A stretch of 64,000 nt of DNA. Origin: Drosophila miranda (lineage: Eukaryota; Arthropoda; Insecta; Diptera; Drosophilidae). Position numbers and translations under genes: made by a program. A model generated the notes under the pieces. The model had not been told where the DNA came from, did no database searches, and was given only the letters and a program-made list of their open reading frames with translations. Shown here in pieces: positions 43,037-56,312 of this stretch (the first letter of the stretch is position 1; every line of letters begins with the position of its first letter). The DNA is taken from positions 12,524,001 to 12,588,000 of the forward strand of contig NC_046677.1 of the NCBI RefSeq assembly GCF_003369915.1, in the 5' to 3' direction.

Positions 43037-46000
43037 TTAAGAGGCAGCGCCAGTCGGTGCTGCGGCTGCCGATGTACTGGCGGAGCTGACATCCTCGCAT
43101 ATGGTGTGGAGCTTCTCCATCTCCGAGCTGGTCACAATGTTAATCGAGCTCACTTTGGCACGTTGATAGGCAACCACGGTGTTCTCGCCCAGACACTTGA
43201 CACACACATAGCCAATGAGGACGGCTACGCCGACTGTCATGACCCGCACCAGGGGGTCCACGTACATTTGGATAACAACCCAGGCGGTGGCACCCGTCAC
43301 GCACATCAGTGTGATCAGTATCACTGTCTTGGACCAGTGTTGGATGGTGAAGCCCTTGTCCCACTCTAGTCTGTCGAATGATTGAAATATTTTGAATTAA
43401 TAAGCATTCGATTTCGATGTGTCACAACTCACTTTTTGGACTTTTCAATCTCGTAGGGATGGCCACACACCTTGCAGGACAGCTGGGCCTCCGTTTTGCT
43501 GCAGCTCTCGACCAGCCAGCGCTTGAGGCACTCGTGGTGGACAGAGCTAACGTCGCCGGTGCAACGGCAGGGCTGGATTAGAGGCTCGGGCTTGTCATTG
43601 TCGTAGCATATCCAGCAATCCTTTTTCGCCAGGAACGACTGACCCTCCTCGGGCGAGAGCTTATTGGTGTCGGCATTCAGAGTGGGTATCGACGGATCAA
43701 TCTGGCGCGAGAGCAGCTTGCGCGGATTCAGTATCCAGAGCTGTTCGGGCGCCATCGAGTTCCACAGGCAGCAGGGGAACCACAGAGCAACGCCGATCTC
43801 AGCAATACGAAAAATGATGTCATGCCAGTTGCGAGAGTTCACAGGAACCCTGCAGAGGAAAAACGTTGGTTTTAGTATCCATTAGAAAGTACTTTTCGTG
43901 CTTCTATCCACTCACTTGGTCTTCCAGAAATCGCCCAGAGTTTCGGAGGTGAGAAAGCCGACAATCACGATGAGCATAACGGCCTGACTGAGGAGTCCGA
44001 AGCGGGATTGGTGGAGCTGTGAGGCGTTCACGATCGCCTCGCTGGGCCCCAGGATCTTGCCCGTTTGGTCGTAGACAAAGCCGCCGCGCAGCTTGAAGAA
44101 CACCTCCACGCCGTAGATGAGGAAGAAGACGACCACGATCAGCAGTAATACCGCATAGCAGCCATTGAATATGTGCGCGTAGTCCCGCCGCTCCGCGTTG
44201 ATCAGCGAGCTGAACACCTCTATGCCAAACAGGCTGTACAGGAAGAAGTTGAAGGCCACAAAGCCGAGGAAACTCTTCGAAAGGAACTGCGACTTCTCCC
44301 AGCGAATATCGCGCAGGTGAAAGATCTGAAACAGTCCGAATCAACGAATGAATGAATAATGCCAATTAGAGACCGCCGTACACCTATTGCCGATTCAAAG
44401 TTTGATTAATGCTCGCGTATAATAGAAACTGTGTACTCTGCCTGTCCGCTGCCTGTTTGGCCTATCAATATGGGTCGCGGTCGCGGTGTCGGGCCCGGTC
44501 TCCGGACCCCAAGATACGCTGCGCAGAAGTGTAGCAAAAACAATTGAGTTCTAGGTGCACTTGCACCTACGGCTACCCAAGTACAGCTGTACTTCAGTCG
44601 ATATTAAAAAGCAAAACAACCCCGTACACCGCATATCGCACATCGCCCACCGCCCACTTCACACAATTTTCACCTTAGTCAGAGTTACGATCGCTCACAG
44701 TTCCCACCATAGTTAAGAGGGTGCTGCTCTTCCGATTCCCATTGCTTAGACGCGATTAATTTTAGTCTGGACTGTGTGCTGGCTGATTATTTTTCCTAAA
44801 CATAGAGATGCGCTCGTGACTGGAAATATAGCCCAGCTTCTGCCTTATCAAAGAAATTTATAGAGTGAATTTATAACCAGGCGCAGCCACGGCCATGGCG
44901 TTATCTACGACTGTACGCGTTGTAGGTGTTATCTATATTCAAATGCGTTAAATTGGGTTTAGGCGCACGTACTAGAGGACATTTGGGGGAAGGTAGAGGT
45001 AACCTTTCAGAGAAAGAACGTTATAGTTCAACTCTGAGACCGTTCATCATTAATCATGCACACTCAATGTATGCTGTTGTTGCAATTCAAGCTTCAAAGT
45101 GAGCAATGAAGGGCCCACCGATTGACAGTGGATCGTGGGCACTACATTTGGCTATCTCTATGGTTTTCCTGTTTCTACAGATAAAATCTGCAATCTCTCT
45201 ATAGCCTATAATGGAGTCTTGTGACTTTATTCCCACGTGCGTGCCACAAGAGTGTGCTTTATTATTCGTTTATTGCCATCTATTGAGGTACAGTCTTCTG
45301 ATATTCCACTCAATACTCAATAGATACTGAAAGCCCCGACGTAAGAAAACATTTTTAGATTGTCATAAGTTTCACTTAGTCATCTATTACACCGAATAGT
45401 TATCTACTTCTTGACCTCTGAGTATGCAAGAGTATTCTTGGAAGAGAGTTTTGGCGTGGTAATGCACTCACCTCGGCCCACATGCAGACGATCAGGGAGG
45501 CGCAGGTCATGAGCAATGGGTAATAAGCGGACATCAGGGTTACGGCCCATTGAGGCTGTAGATCCAACTGAAATGTATACAAACATAAAGTTAGTCGTAT
45601 ATTTAATTGCGATTGATTGCAAGGGACTCACCGGAGTGGTGAAGTAGGCTCCACGCAACGAGGCCGCCACGAAGACCATAAAGTAGAGCAGCTTCTGGGT
45701 GGTGATGCGACAAGCCCTGAGGACCGAGGGCTGTTTGAGGCGCTGGTACTCGGCCACAATGCAGATGAGCAGCTGGATGACAGAGACGAGGGCCACCACA
45801 TAGAAGACGGTGGAGATGCCGGCATAGTACGGCAGATTGAAGAAGTTGCACTCGTCGCCGGCATACCGGATGTCGCAGACACAGGTATTGTTGACGCAGT
45901 CCCCCCGTCCGGAGCAGCTGAGATCATTGTCGGGCGTGAAGGGGCCGTAGAGGCCACCGGCCGGGGCCTTGCTGTGGCCATTCCGCATCTGGAGATTGGC

Positions 46001-46075
46001 CGTCGCAGTCGCCTCCAGTGGCGATTGCAGAACGCGCTTCGAGCAACGCATTAAGGTATCAAAACTGGGTAGCAT
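43037..46075 (-). CDS. RING-CH (RINGv) multi-pass membrane protein with EGF-like domain
   Basis: Exons 46075-45632, 45567-45472, 44325-43916, 43849-43433 and 43370-43037, all with GT-AG introns and consistent phases, give 566 residues. The N-terminal part has an EGF-like module (CSGRGDCVNNTCVCD...GDEC), then about six hydrophobic helices across exons 1-3 (AGISTVFYVVALVSVIQLLI, FVAFNFFLYSLFGIEVF, AVLLLIVVVFFLIYGVEVFF). A RING-CH zinc finger starts at ~395: CWICYDN, CRCTGD, HHECLKRWL, CKVCG, the C4HC3 pattern of MARCH-type ubiquitin ligases. Two more helices follow (VILITLMCVTGATAWVVI, VGVAVLIGYVCV). A splice acceptor (TAATATAG) sits one base before the chosen ATG, so further 5' exons exist. 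It probably ubiquitinates membrane cargo; the specific target is unknown. Confidence 0.85.
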
Positions 46076-46079
46076 CCTA

Positions 46080-49000
46080 TATTACATTAACTGCAAAGAA
46101 AAGCGGAAAAAAAGAGGAGAGGGACTGTTAGTTAATTCTCCAAGGGTTAACCGATAGATGAACCAACAAAAAAGTTATACGGGGCTCATGGGTTCATGGG
46201 TACAAAGGTCCAAGGGGAGCGGCTTCCATGAAGGGTTTCGTTTTTGTAAAAACATTCCCATTCTTGTCTGGGGCTGTGCCTTTGTCTGGGTTCGTTTTAA
46301 AAGCAAATGCAAATGTTTACCCATCCGTACCACTCAGGGCCGGCCGTACTTGGGGCCAGCTCCGAAGCAAACAAGCCGCAGAGCCATTAGGGGTACTCAA
46401 AGGAAAAACGTATAATCTACAATACATGCGTAACTCATTCCAGAACATAATTTTAAAAGGAAATTAAAATGCAATCATTTTTTAACTTTATCTGAGGATT
46501 TATTGAGAAATAAAACAAAAAACGGCCTATGGATACCCGGGTCAGAGATGCTTGACTCGCGTTTCATACATGAGGTTATTTTTCATTAAAAAAATTTAAA
46601 AGTTCTGCCCATTCAACCTTTCCAATAGATACATATTTGTAGCTCCAAATCAAATGTTGAATAACCCTAGTGGGATTTGAGCAGTCGTCCTCCACTCCTG
46701 AGTTTTGTGCGCCAACAGAATGAAAATGAAATTGGCAGCACTTGGGCGTCCTAAGGGGGAGAGTGGTTTTTAAAGAGGGGGCATTATTATGCCAGTCCCG
46801 TCCCCACCACCCATCCATCAATCAAGTACTACGAAAACACACAAACATGTAGGGGCATCGATAATAATGCCTGCCAGCAACCTGACACCCACAATATCAG
46901 AAATATCAGAAACAGAACACAAAAGCATTCAACATTGCGACTGAGAGAGACATTCAGACATCAGGCAAATCCATTGAGCATTGAGCATTGAGCTGTCGTT
47001 CCACATTCAAGCAATTAAGGCGCACGAGATGCTGAGTCGTTGAACACTCGTGAATGGGTGCGAGTGCACTGTTCGATAGGGTCTCTCCACACTCAATTGC
47101 AGTCCGTTAAAAGGCAACTAACAACACTTTTTGTGTGCTTCTCAATTAGTTGTGGGTTTATTGGTTTTTAATAGGCCAAGTTCTCGCCTTTAGAGCGAAG
47201 CGATAACAATACTTTCCGAGAAAGAGTCGCAAGTAAATACACAGTGCACTCGTACTATGTACGAGGTAGGGTGAGGAGGTGTGTTTTGCTCTCTTACGTG
47301 ACGGTTGGAAACAATGTTTATGGCCCGTTGAAGTAAACAATCTGCTGTTAAATGTTTCGAGAAATATTTTACCCAGCACTCGGTTGGCAGGGAATCATCA
47401 CTTTTGCTGATCTCTCTCGTTGAAAGGCTTTTACGACTCTAGTAAGTAAATTAAATTCGCCATTAAGACGTTTCTTTATAATTCCCTAGTTTGTACGGAA
47501 TTGTATACAATTCTTAATCTTATTTTTTTCCAATTTAATCATTTTAAGTTCTGAAAAGTTGCGAAAATCATACGGACTCTGGCAGAGCTTCGATAGCAAT
47601 ATGAGAGTGGTAGTAGAGAGAGAGTGTTCAAATGTTGAAATGACATTGATTCGATATGTACAAATTACCCATAAGCGAGCGGACACATTCGTTTTTGATG
47701 ACCCCGGTATAGTTGATCAAAAACAGCTTCACGGATATCTCTATTTCGAAATGAAATATGAAATAATCCTATCCCACTAGGGTGGCATGCAGTATCTAGG
47801 GTTTTGTGTAATAATTACATGATACATAATAATTTCACAAGGATCGTAAATAATATGGAAAATAGTTAAACCAGTAGCTATTACGGTGAATTATGCGAAA
47901 TATTGTATGGCTTAAGAGACACACAAAATCAACTGTTTCAGCGGACAATTGCCAGTCACGCATAAGCGTGGAATGTAAGAAAACAGACCTCAAAGTACAG
48001 TTAATAAATATGCATATTGGCCACTGGGCGGCCACTGAGTGACTTCTGCAAGATCGTTGAGAAGACAGATTCCCTGACCAGCCCGGATGCGACGAGCGAG
48101 GGCTCGAGATCGGGAGTTTGGGTATCTTAAGTACAGTCTTTTGGTGATCCGCCGATTGGCAGTCACATATCTCGTACTAGCCTTGCGCTCATTAATTACT
48201 CACTTGACATTTGTAACCCATTATCAAATAAAGTGTTCAAAATACGAGTAACCCCAAACATTACTTAGTATATACTTAGTTTTATACTCCGCCTATTCCT
48301 CTGTCAAATGACGGACACGATACACTCCTGAAATACCATTATTCTTGGTTCAAACAAACATGTCTTTATTATGTTTCCCCCATATTTGGCAAACGTTTTA
48401 TTTATTTTTTTTTTTTTTTTGAAGAGCAAATAATAAATTAAGCACACCCCAAGCGAGCATACATATAAGGTGCTAAGGCTATGTATATGGAACGAATGTT
48501 TTTTTTCCATTTTAGTTACTTGTCTTAGTTGTTGCTTTCTGCTGTCAACAACAAATCCACAAAAACAACGACACCGACAGCGAGACTCTACTTCGGTCGC
48601 CAACAGACGGACGGACGGGCGATAAGATAAAGCCAACCCAAAAGTCAAACGCGACAAAAGGCGAACCGAGCAGAGCGAATTTCAGCTGAAAATTGAAGCA
48701 CAGTGCGTTTCACATAAATGGGATATACATAATCCCCTCACTGTGGAGGACAGCACCATCGTTTATTGCAAAACTTGTGGATTCTTGGACTTAAACATTG
48801 ATTTGATAGATATTAATCAATTACTAAAACACACACTTTCATAATTGAATTGATGAGATTGAAAATTGATCAAATTCGAGCAGAAACCAGTAATCAATAT
48901 TTCAAACGATTCGATAGCTGCATTTGACTCGATGAATGAGCTCATTCGATAGTCCGGTTTACACTTGAATTGCGGATATTTTGATCAGTCTTATACATAG

Positions 49001-52000
49001 TATGTATGTATTTGTGAAATGCACTGCTTTCTACGGGCAAAGGGCGCTCGGTCGCTTTTGGGGGCTATCGCGGTTTATTGGAGCGGAAATATTGAAACAA
49101 AAACAACACATACAAATGTTGAAAAAAAAACAAAAAAACAAAGAGCGTTGCCCAATAAGAGGGTGGGCGGTAGGTAGGTGTGCCAATCAATTGATTACAC
49201 AGATGGTCTGATAACGAGCACACACACACACCCACACACACACACCATTATAATGAATTTCCTTTTTCTGCGCCTTGCTTTCGGTTTTATTTGTGGCATG
49301 CTACGCGGAGGTCATGCTCTTCCAAGTGGTTCCTTTCGTTTCCTTTCCTTTCCGTTCCTGTGCTTTGATTTTCTTTTTGTATGTATTACAACTCGAAAAT
49401 AGCACACAGACACACGCACTGCACACTCGATAGACACAGAGATACACTATTTATGAGTTTTGTTTGCTTGTCGGACATATGTATAGTCGGAATAGTTATA
49501 TATGCATATAAATAGTTTGTAGAACGCTGCTGCGACCCGAACGACCATCGGCGCGAGGCGGAAAAGACTGAGCAGCGCGATCTTCCACGGGGCCCCCGAA
49601 GAGACGCACACACATGAACGCGTATGCATGACACAACAAGTAGCAGAGCGTCATCTCTCTCTCTCTCTCGCTCTCTCTTCGACGCTCTCTTTCTCTCTCT
49701 TAAGCAGTGGGCAAGAGCTTCCGAGCGCTCGCACTCTACTGGTGGTGAAGCGGTTACTGGTCCCTAAATTCCGCAGCTTGGCAATTAATTTCCATCACAA
49801 TATGTCGGCCTAATAAACGCTTCCATAAACCAACACAACAGCGAGTTCTTTCAGTTGTTTATTTTTTTATCCTCGATAAGTACTTCTGAAAATTGATATA
49901 AATTGCACGGCCTCATGGCACACATGTTTTTAATTTCTTTTGCAGCCTATCGGTTGATTTTTGGGTAATTAAAATAAATATGTACAACATTGTTGACATC
50001 ATGTGAATGTGAAAACAGAATACAGAATCGCTTTAACATTTGTTAACTACAAAATACGCACCAAAGACTTGGTTTCAAACGCGTCATGCGGCAGCGCCCC
50101 TCAGTCGGTCGGGGCTTCGGGCTTCGGCCTTGTGCATTTTGACACACACATATACATACATATGTACATATGTACATATTCTCGGATCTTTTTCAATCTC
50201 CCCACGCTGGCTAATCATATGTACAATAAGTGCGACAGTGAGGGACTCACTGCAGAGCCAAAGTCGATAAAGTTTAGAAAAAACAAACTAAAAATTGTAA
50301 ACTTGTTTTGGCTGTAGCCGCCCGCAGCTGAGAGTTACATTCAACATTCAACTGGTTTTTGGATCCAAGTAGCCCCAACTGGAAAAGGAGAGACAGAGAG
50401 ACAGAGAGAGAGAGACTCGAAGAGAACGAGATCTCAGGGCCTCTGGTTGAATGCACGCTAGAGATAGAGATGTTTGTTTTATATGTATTTTTATTTGCTC
50501 GAACTGATAGTTCAAACATGAAATGTTGTTGGAAGTCGCGACGATACTCAAGCAGTCTCTCCAGGTCTCCGATAAATACCGTCCCTTCTCCCTTCCCTTT
50601 CTTGGCAGATTCTTCATATACGAACAATACGAGTACAAGGAAAGGCGAATGTGTATGCCATTTAACCAGTTTCCATTTAATTATACAATAAATTGTTAAT
50701 AATTTATATTTGATTACGCTCTCGGCCCACAGGCACACACGTGTAAGCGCTCGTATACTCGAATTTAATTTACATAAATTTCTTGGCCTATTCGTTAAGT
50801 ACAAAGTCAACAAATTCGTGTTGAAGGAGGTGGCGTGTCTGAGACAACGCCCACAAAACAAATTAAGGAAAATCTCAGCGAAGGAAAACACTAATGTGAA
50901 AATTATACCCCCTAGACTTGGTGGGCGAGAGCTGAAGGTTACCCCCCAATGGGGCTCATTTAACAAGAACGAGGAGGAACCTATCCTAATCAAGAGGCGT
51001 TTCCTCAAACTGTGAAATGTGTGCGTGTCATAAAGGAGGTCTTGGAGTTCATGGTATGTGTATATACTTATATGGAATATTTTCGAAAGCACAGCCACAG
51101 AAATAGTCTCGTCGAAAATAAAGCTTACAGGCAGACCACAAACAACTCTCGAAGAATAAATATTCAAGGTTCGTTGGGGCCAGCGCGGGATCTAGGTGCG
51201 CTGCTTGATTGATAATAGCTAGAATAAATATGCAGAGAACACACCATGATCACCAATCGAACCCAACCGTACCCAATCTTACTTGAAAAGTAAACACTCA
51301 CGACCTTCAAATTTAAATTGAATTAACTCTTGTGTGCCGTCGCAGTGCTGGGCGCCTAAAAGTCGACCTGTTTGGCGTATATAAGTCAATTAATTTCCAC
51401 TTAGCTGTCATTAGTGTTCATCAAAAGGAAAACTCAAATAATCCCACAGAAAACCCAGCAGCAGCGACGTGAATCGTGCAACGCGCACCTCTCAGGCTGC
51501 TAATTGGGACAATTATTGACCGAATGAAGAAATATTTCGCAAAAATTATCTTCATACAAAAGAAATTATTGGCAATGTGAATAAAAGTGACAAGTGAATA
51601 CAAACTCGTATTCATTGTATGAATATTTATGAATGCATTTGTCGGGCTTATTTCCACTACAATTCTCATTCATAATCGCTTTTTTATCCTGCAAATGGTG
51701 CTGTGTTCTTTCAAATGTCTGGCGAAGCCCTCTGCCTTCAATAAGATACTTTTCTCTCTGTCTTGCACACAACAACACCAAGGACTAAGTGCGATGACGG
51801 CCTGCAATCCTCTCTGACCGAGCCTGTCACTCACGCAAAAATTGCAAGAATAACGGAAAGAGAAGAGTATTCATTTCATAATCCAGTGACCAAAATAAAC
51901 TGAGAATAATTTTATAATAATCTCTCTATTGTATAAATAAGTTTTGGGTCGTCGTCCGATACTTTACTCATATCCACGCGAGCGATACAAGCGAGTGAGC

Positions 52001-55000
52001 CGGGGGTTATCGCACGAGCGAGTCGAGTGCGTAGGGGGTTTGACCTGAAATGATATATGTACATATACCTAATAAATGTATTTATTTTCAAATATTAGAG
52101 GATGATTCTGCTTAGATAGGATCACTTTTGAAGGATTGCTTTAAATATGGACACAAAAAACATGACTAAGAACTACTTTTATGAAGAGGAAGAAGCTTGA
52201 TTTTGTGAGTCATGTGACAATTCGAACTGATTATTGGCCATACTCCATAAAGCTACGTATTGCACTGCTTGCAAAAACCACTAATGAAACCGCAAGAAAG
52301 CGAAAATACACCGATTATCTCCGACAGTTGCAGTTCTGAAGGAGTAGTGGGTCAGTGTGTAAATAGGTTATTAAAAATCAATGATAATCAATCGCATGTA
52401 CATTTAATTTTTATTTAATTTACATAGACTGAAATATTTCTTGGGCGAATTTTGGTCTCCCATCATCGATCTTTTCACATTTCTACGGATTATACAAAGA
52501 GGTAGTATTTGATTTTGTTGAATGGTATTGATAATCGTCATCGTAAATGTGCGTAGGGTTCTGTTGTCTTATCGCTGACGCATAGGCTCCTCAAAGTGAC
52601 GACAAACGGAGATAAAATCCAGCAAGAGATACACAAAAAACTATGAAATTGATTCCAAAAAGTGTCGCAGTATGACGACATTTTCGTGTGCAACAGAGTG
52701 CGTTTTTTAGAGGTAAAACAAAAGGTGTCGTGCTCTATTCGATTTCATGCCGGATATGAAAGCTCACCCTTAACTGCTAAGCCACACTGGAAGAGAGAGC
52801 GCTTCCCTCTCTCAGCCACGAAGGCACGGATGATGAAAATATAAATATACTGATGAAGCAAAAAGGTCAATGAATTTCGAACTTTTCATATCGCACCATA
52901 TTCCCCATAAACTACATTATAGTTCTAGGCATTTCGCAAACCCAGGGAATTAATCTATCATTGGGTGGCTGTACGAGTACTATTTGTAGATATATGTATG
53001 TAAATAAATCCAGCGAGTTCGATTCCGCCGTTCGATAAATAGTTGTTTATTACGCACAGCTCTCATAAATCAAGGGAGCGCGTATACTACCAGATAAAAC
53101 TACTAAATACATAGTACAAATGTAGATTATTTCCATGCAGAGTAAATACTAGATGAACAGGTCGGGTGGGTGGTCATGCGGGTAGAACGAACATCTCTGG
53201 GCACGGGGCGCAGCACACCTAGCACCATCTACCAAATACTCACAAAGCAGTACCGTCCATTTTGGGTGCTATGATTATTGGGGGCTGAGGGGAGAATACT
53301 ATGGCAAATTCTGACCCGCTGAGCAGTGCTAAGCGTAAGCTGAAAGAGAAGCGCTGATGTTAGCTGTTAGATGTAAAATCAAAGTCGCCACGAAAAAAAA
53401 AGAAACTCAAAATAAGAAATGTGACTCTAAACAACAGTCAGTGAATAGAGGGACTGGAGCGGGGGAGGAATTCAAATTGAGTTCTGACGGTCGTCGAAAA
53501 GTCTAAAGGTCAAACATATGGAAATAATATGCAAAGTCCAAGTCTAAAGAAGGAAATAATTGCTTGAAATTAAAGAAATTGTAATTCCCATCAAGAGTAT
53601 CTGATAAATTAAAGATGGAAAAATGCTCGGCAAAATGAATATAGTCTTAATAATCGTAAATCGTAATGTGTCTTATAGATTATAGGTTCATATAAAATAT
53701 ATTTGAATACGTAAATTCCACCAACAATTCTAGATTACTCTGGAATACAATTTTCAGCTGATGACAAAATAAAAATCTTTGGAACGTATACGAAAATCTC
53801 TGTAGAGGCTGGAACATTGGAAATTGATTTCTCTGTTCCAACATATCCCTAAAATTAACATTCTCCATTTGCAATGACTCTTCTCATCGCCGTGTGATAC
53901 GTTTTTATGCCACATCTGTATCTTTTTGATTTCATGGTAACATATTCCGGACTACTTATGGTCTGTATTTGTGCTATTCGAAACGAAGCCATTTTTTCGA
54001 TTATGGGAAACCCTCAATAGACTAAGAAAATGTGGACAAGTCTAAGGATGTTTGAGTCGTGCTCTACATCTGATATTTAGATTATTCAGATGGTATTATT
54101 CTGTGCTGTATGTACATATATTTTCGACCAACCAAAACGAAAAATGTATAATGAAGATATTCAAAGTCTAGGCTATCAAATAAATCCCCATTCCGACGAC
54201 TGTCGACTGTCGGTATTCATTTCCCACACCGACGAGAGGCACCGCCATCAAAATCGGGTAATTTTATACAACAGACTTTTCTGCCTACATTTACAATTCA
54301 TATTGCCTCCTCGCGGTCGTCTCCCATTCTCCCAAGGCGCTCAGCGCGTGCCGTCGGCATCTGAAAGGGCAACGCGACGAAAGAAGACACCAATATAGCC
54401 ACGCACACCAAATCGAAGTAACTGTAAACGATTTAAGTGGATGGGCGAGGCGAGCGAGCGAGTCAGCGAAGATGTTGACTCTTTGCACTGACCTGCACCT
54501 CCTTTTCGCTTGCATGGGGTGGGAGGGGGAACTTTGCGAGTGTTGCAGAAAAATCATAAATGCAAACAATAAAATTGAAATATAAGTACGTAGGTGCACG
54601 CTGCACGTAGCATGCACACACAGATGGAGACAGACGAGTATGAGTGCGATCAATTAAACTGATTGAATCACTTTTAAATGAAACGCCTTGGCCGTGTCAG
54701 TCAGCGACTCGTCAGTGGGAGGGAGGCAGGGAATTGCGTGATGCGCGTGTGTGAGTGTGTGTATACGATGATGTGGAAAGTGAAAAGAGGCTTTGATCTC
54801 GTCTCGCGTCAGGGGGCACAGTGAAGACAAGCATTTATGCTTGAAATTGCATGTTTTTGAAGAAATATATAACTTGGCATCATTTTGTGGGATTTTAGGG
54901 AATACAATTTAAAAAGCTCTACCGTATTTATTACATTGTAAAAGAGATCTGAGGTAAAATATTACCGCATCTTTCATTTTAGTAGATTACTTTTTTTATC

Positions 55001-56190
55001 AGCTCTTTATATCGAATGTGTACTGCGTAGATACACACATTCATGCAAAGCAATTTATTTTATTGCCGCTTGTCGTCGCTAAACGTAAGGGTTCCCTGTA
55101 CCCAGCAATCAGGTTTTAGGTGCAAGCAAATAGACAATAATTCTTGGGAAAGCAGAGCCAGACGACAGGGGCAGATAGCGAGATAATTACAGTTTTGGTG
55201 GCTAAAAATGATAAAAATACAGATACGACAACAATAAAAATGCGCACAAGTGAATGAACGCACACAAAAATATCTTTATTGTATGTATGCATGCATACAA
55301 TGTATGTATCCACATACAAGTTGAAAACATGCCGTTACTTATGGCGAATGACGAGGCGCAGAAGACTGAGCAAGAGATGGAGTGACGGGAGGGGGAGGGG
55401 GGGGGCGGCGTTCGCTTGGCGCTGAGTGCGCGTTGAGTGCAATTTAGGTGCTGTTGCACCGAGTCGAACGTAGGCGTACAGTGGAACCCGTTGAAGCGCA
55501 AAAGTGGCATCAAGGGGGTGAGAAGAGGAAAATAGCGAGAGGTATCTTTTATATATGTAAGTCTTCCTCTATTGGTTCCAGTTTAAACAGACCGAACATT
55601 TGGCAGCGCTTCCCCTAGTCTAGTGCAAGCTGAGGACAATTCTCATATTCGTATGTGGCTTAAGCATATCAAAGGTGGGAATGATTCAGGTTGGTCTGGG
55701 GACCTGGAGTGCACCTGAAATCCCTCTCTAATGAGTCACAATTCATGACGCGACAACGTTGAGGGCTTAGGAAAGCAACATGATTGTTATGATATTTATG
55801 CTTATAGCACACGAACACACTCACCCTCCCCGAAACAAAGACTCACCTAATACTTTTTGCAATAAAAGAATATGATGATTACAAACGAATACTGTTTTGT
55901 TTTGTTGGTGGAGTTTTTCTCGTTTTCACTAGTTCCCGTTTCTATTTTTGTGTGTTGAAACGCACTGTATTACATAAATTATTCGCATATATTTATTTCA
56001 CATTTCACAGGACTCTGCTTTCCCCTTTCCAGAACTTCGCATTATTTGTATTCATACAGCATATGCAGCACCCCGATTGATTGTGCCCTAAAACTACTCT
56101 AACTACAGCACTGTCACATTTGCCCACAATATTATTTAGGTTTATGTATATTTTGATATGCGGTGTTTTTAAAAATTTTGAAGAGAACAA
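46080..56190. other. 10-kb stretch without convincing coding sequence
   Basis: No ORF here has recognisable domains or gene-like codon use. It contains simple repeats: (CA)n at 49220-49246, (CT)n at 49653-49700, (GA)n at 50385-50415, G-runs at 55390-55408 and a T-run at 48406-48421. 51925-51960 (TCTCTCTATTGTATAAATAA, GTTTTGGGTCGTCGTC) matches 18527-18562 in the duplicated block. Given the leftward promoter signature at ~56.2 kb it may be largely 5' intron and regulatory DNA of the RING-CH gene. Confidence 0.45.
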
Positions 56191-56194
56191 TTTA

Positions 56195-56312
56195 TAAGTT
56201 TTGCGACAGCAGTGTAACCGCGGACCTATTGATAACATATACGGTCTGACCGTCAGCAATATACCAAAACATACGTCACAAATTTCAAAATATACCGTAA
56301 ATATACTGACCA
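56195..56312 (-). promoter_or_regulatory. Motif 6 plus motif 1-like promoter, reading leftward
   Basis: On the minus strand: CAGTATATTTACGGTATATT, TGACGTATGTTTTGGTATAT, TGCTGACGGTCAGACCGTAT, then 30 bases on CGGTTACACTG (56210-56220), one base off Ohler motif 1. Motif 6 followed by motif 1 is a common fly TATA-less promoter. The next minus-strand gene is the RING-CH gene. Confidence 0.5.

Noticed and set aside
50274-51167. 297-codon minus ORF
   Set aside because: Low-complexity Ser/Leu runs come from a (GA)n tract, with no domain, no codon bias and no splice or promoter context. Long by chance in AT-rich DNA.
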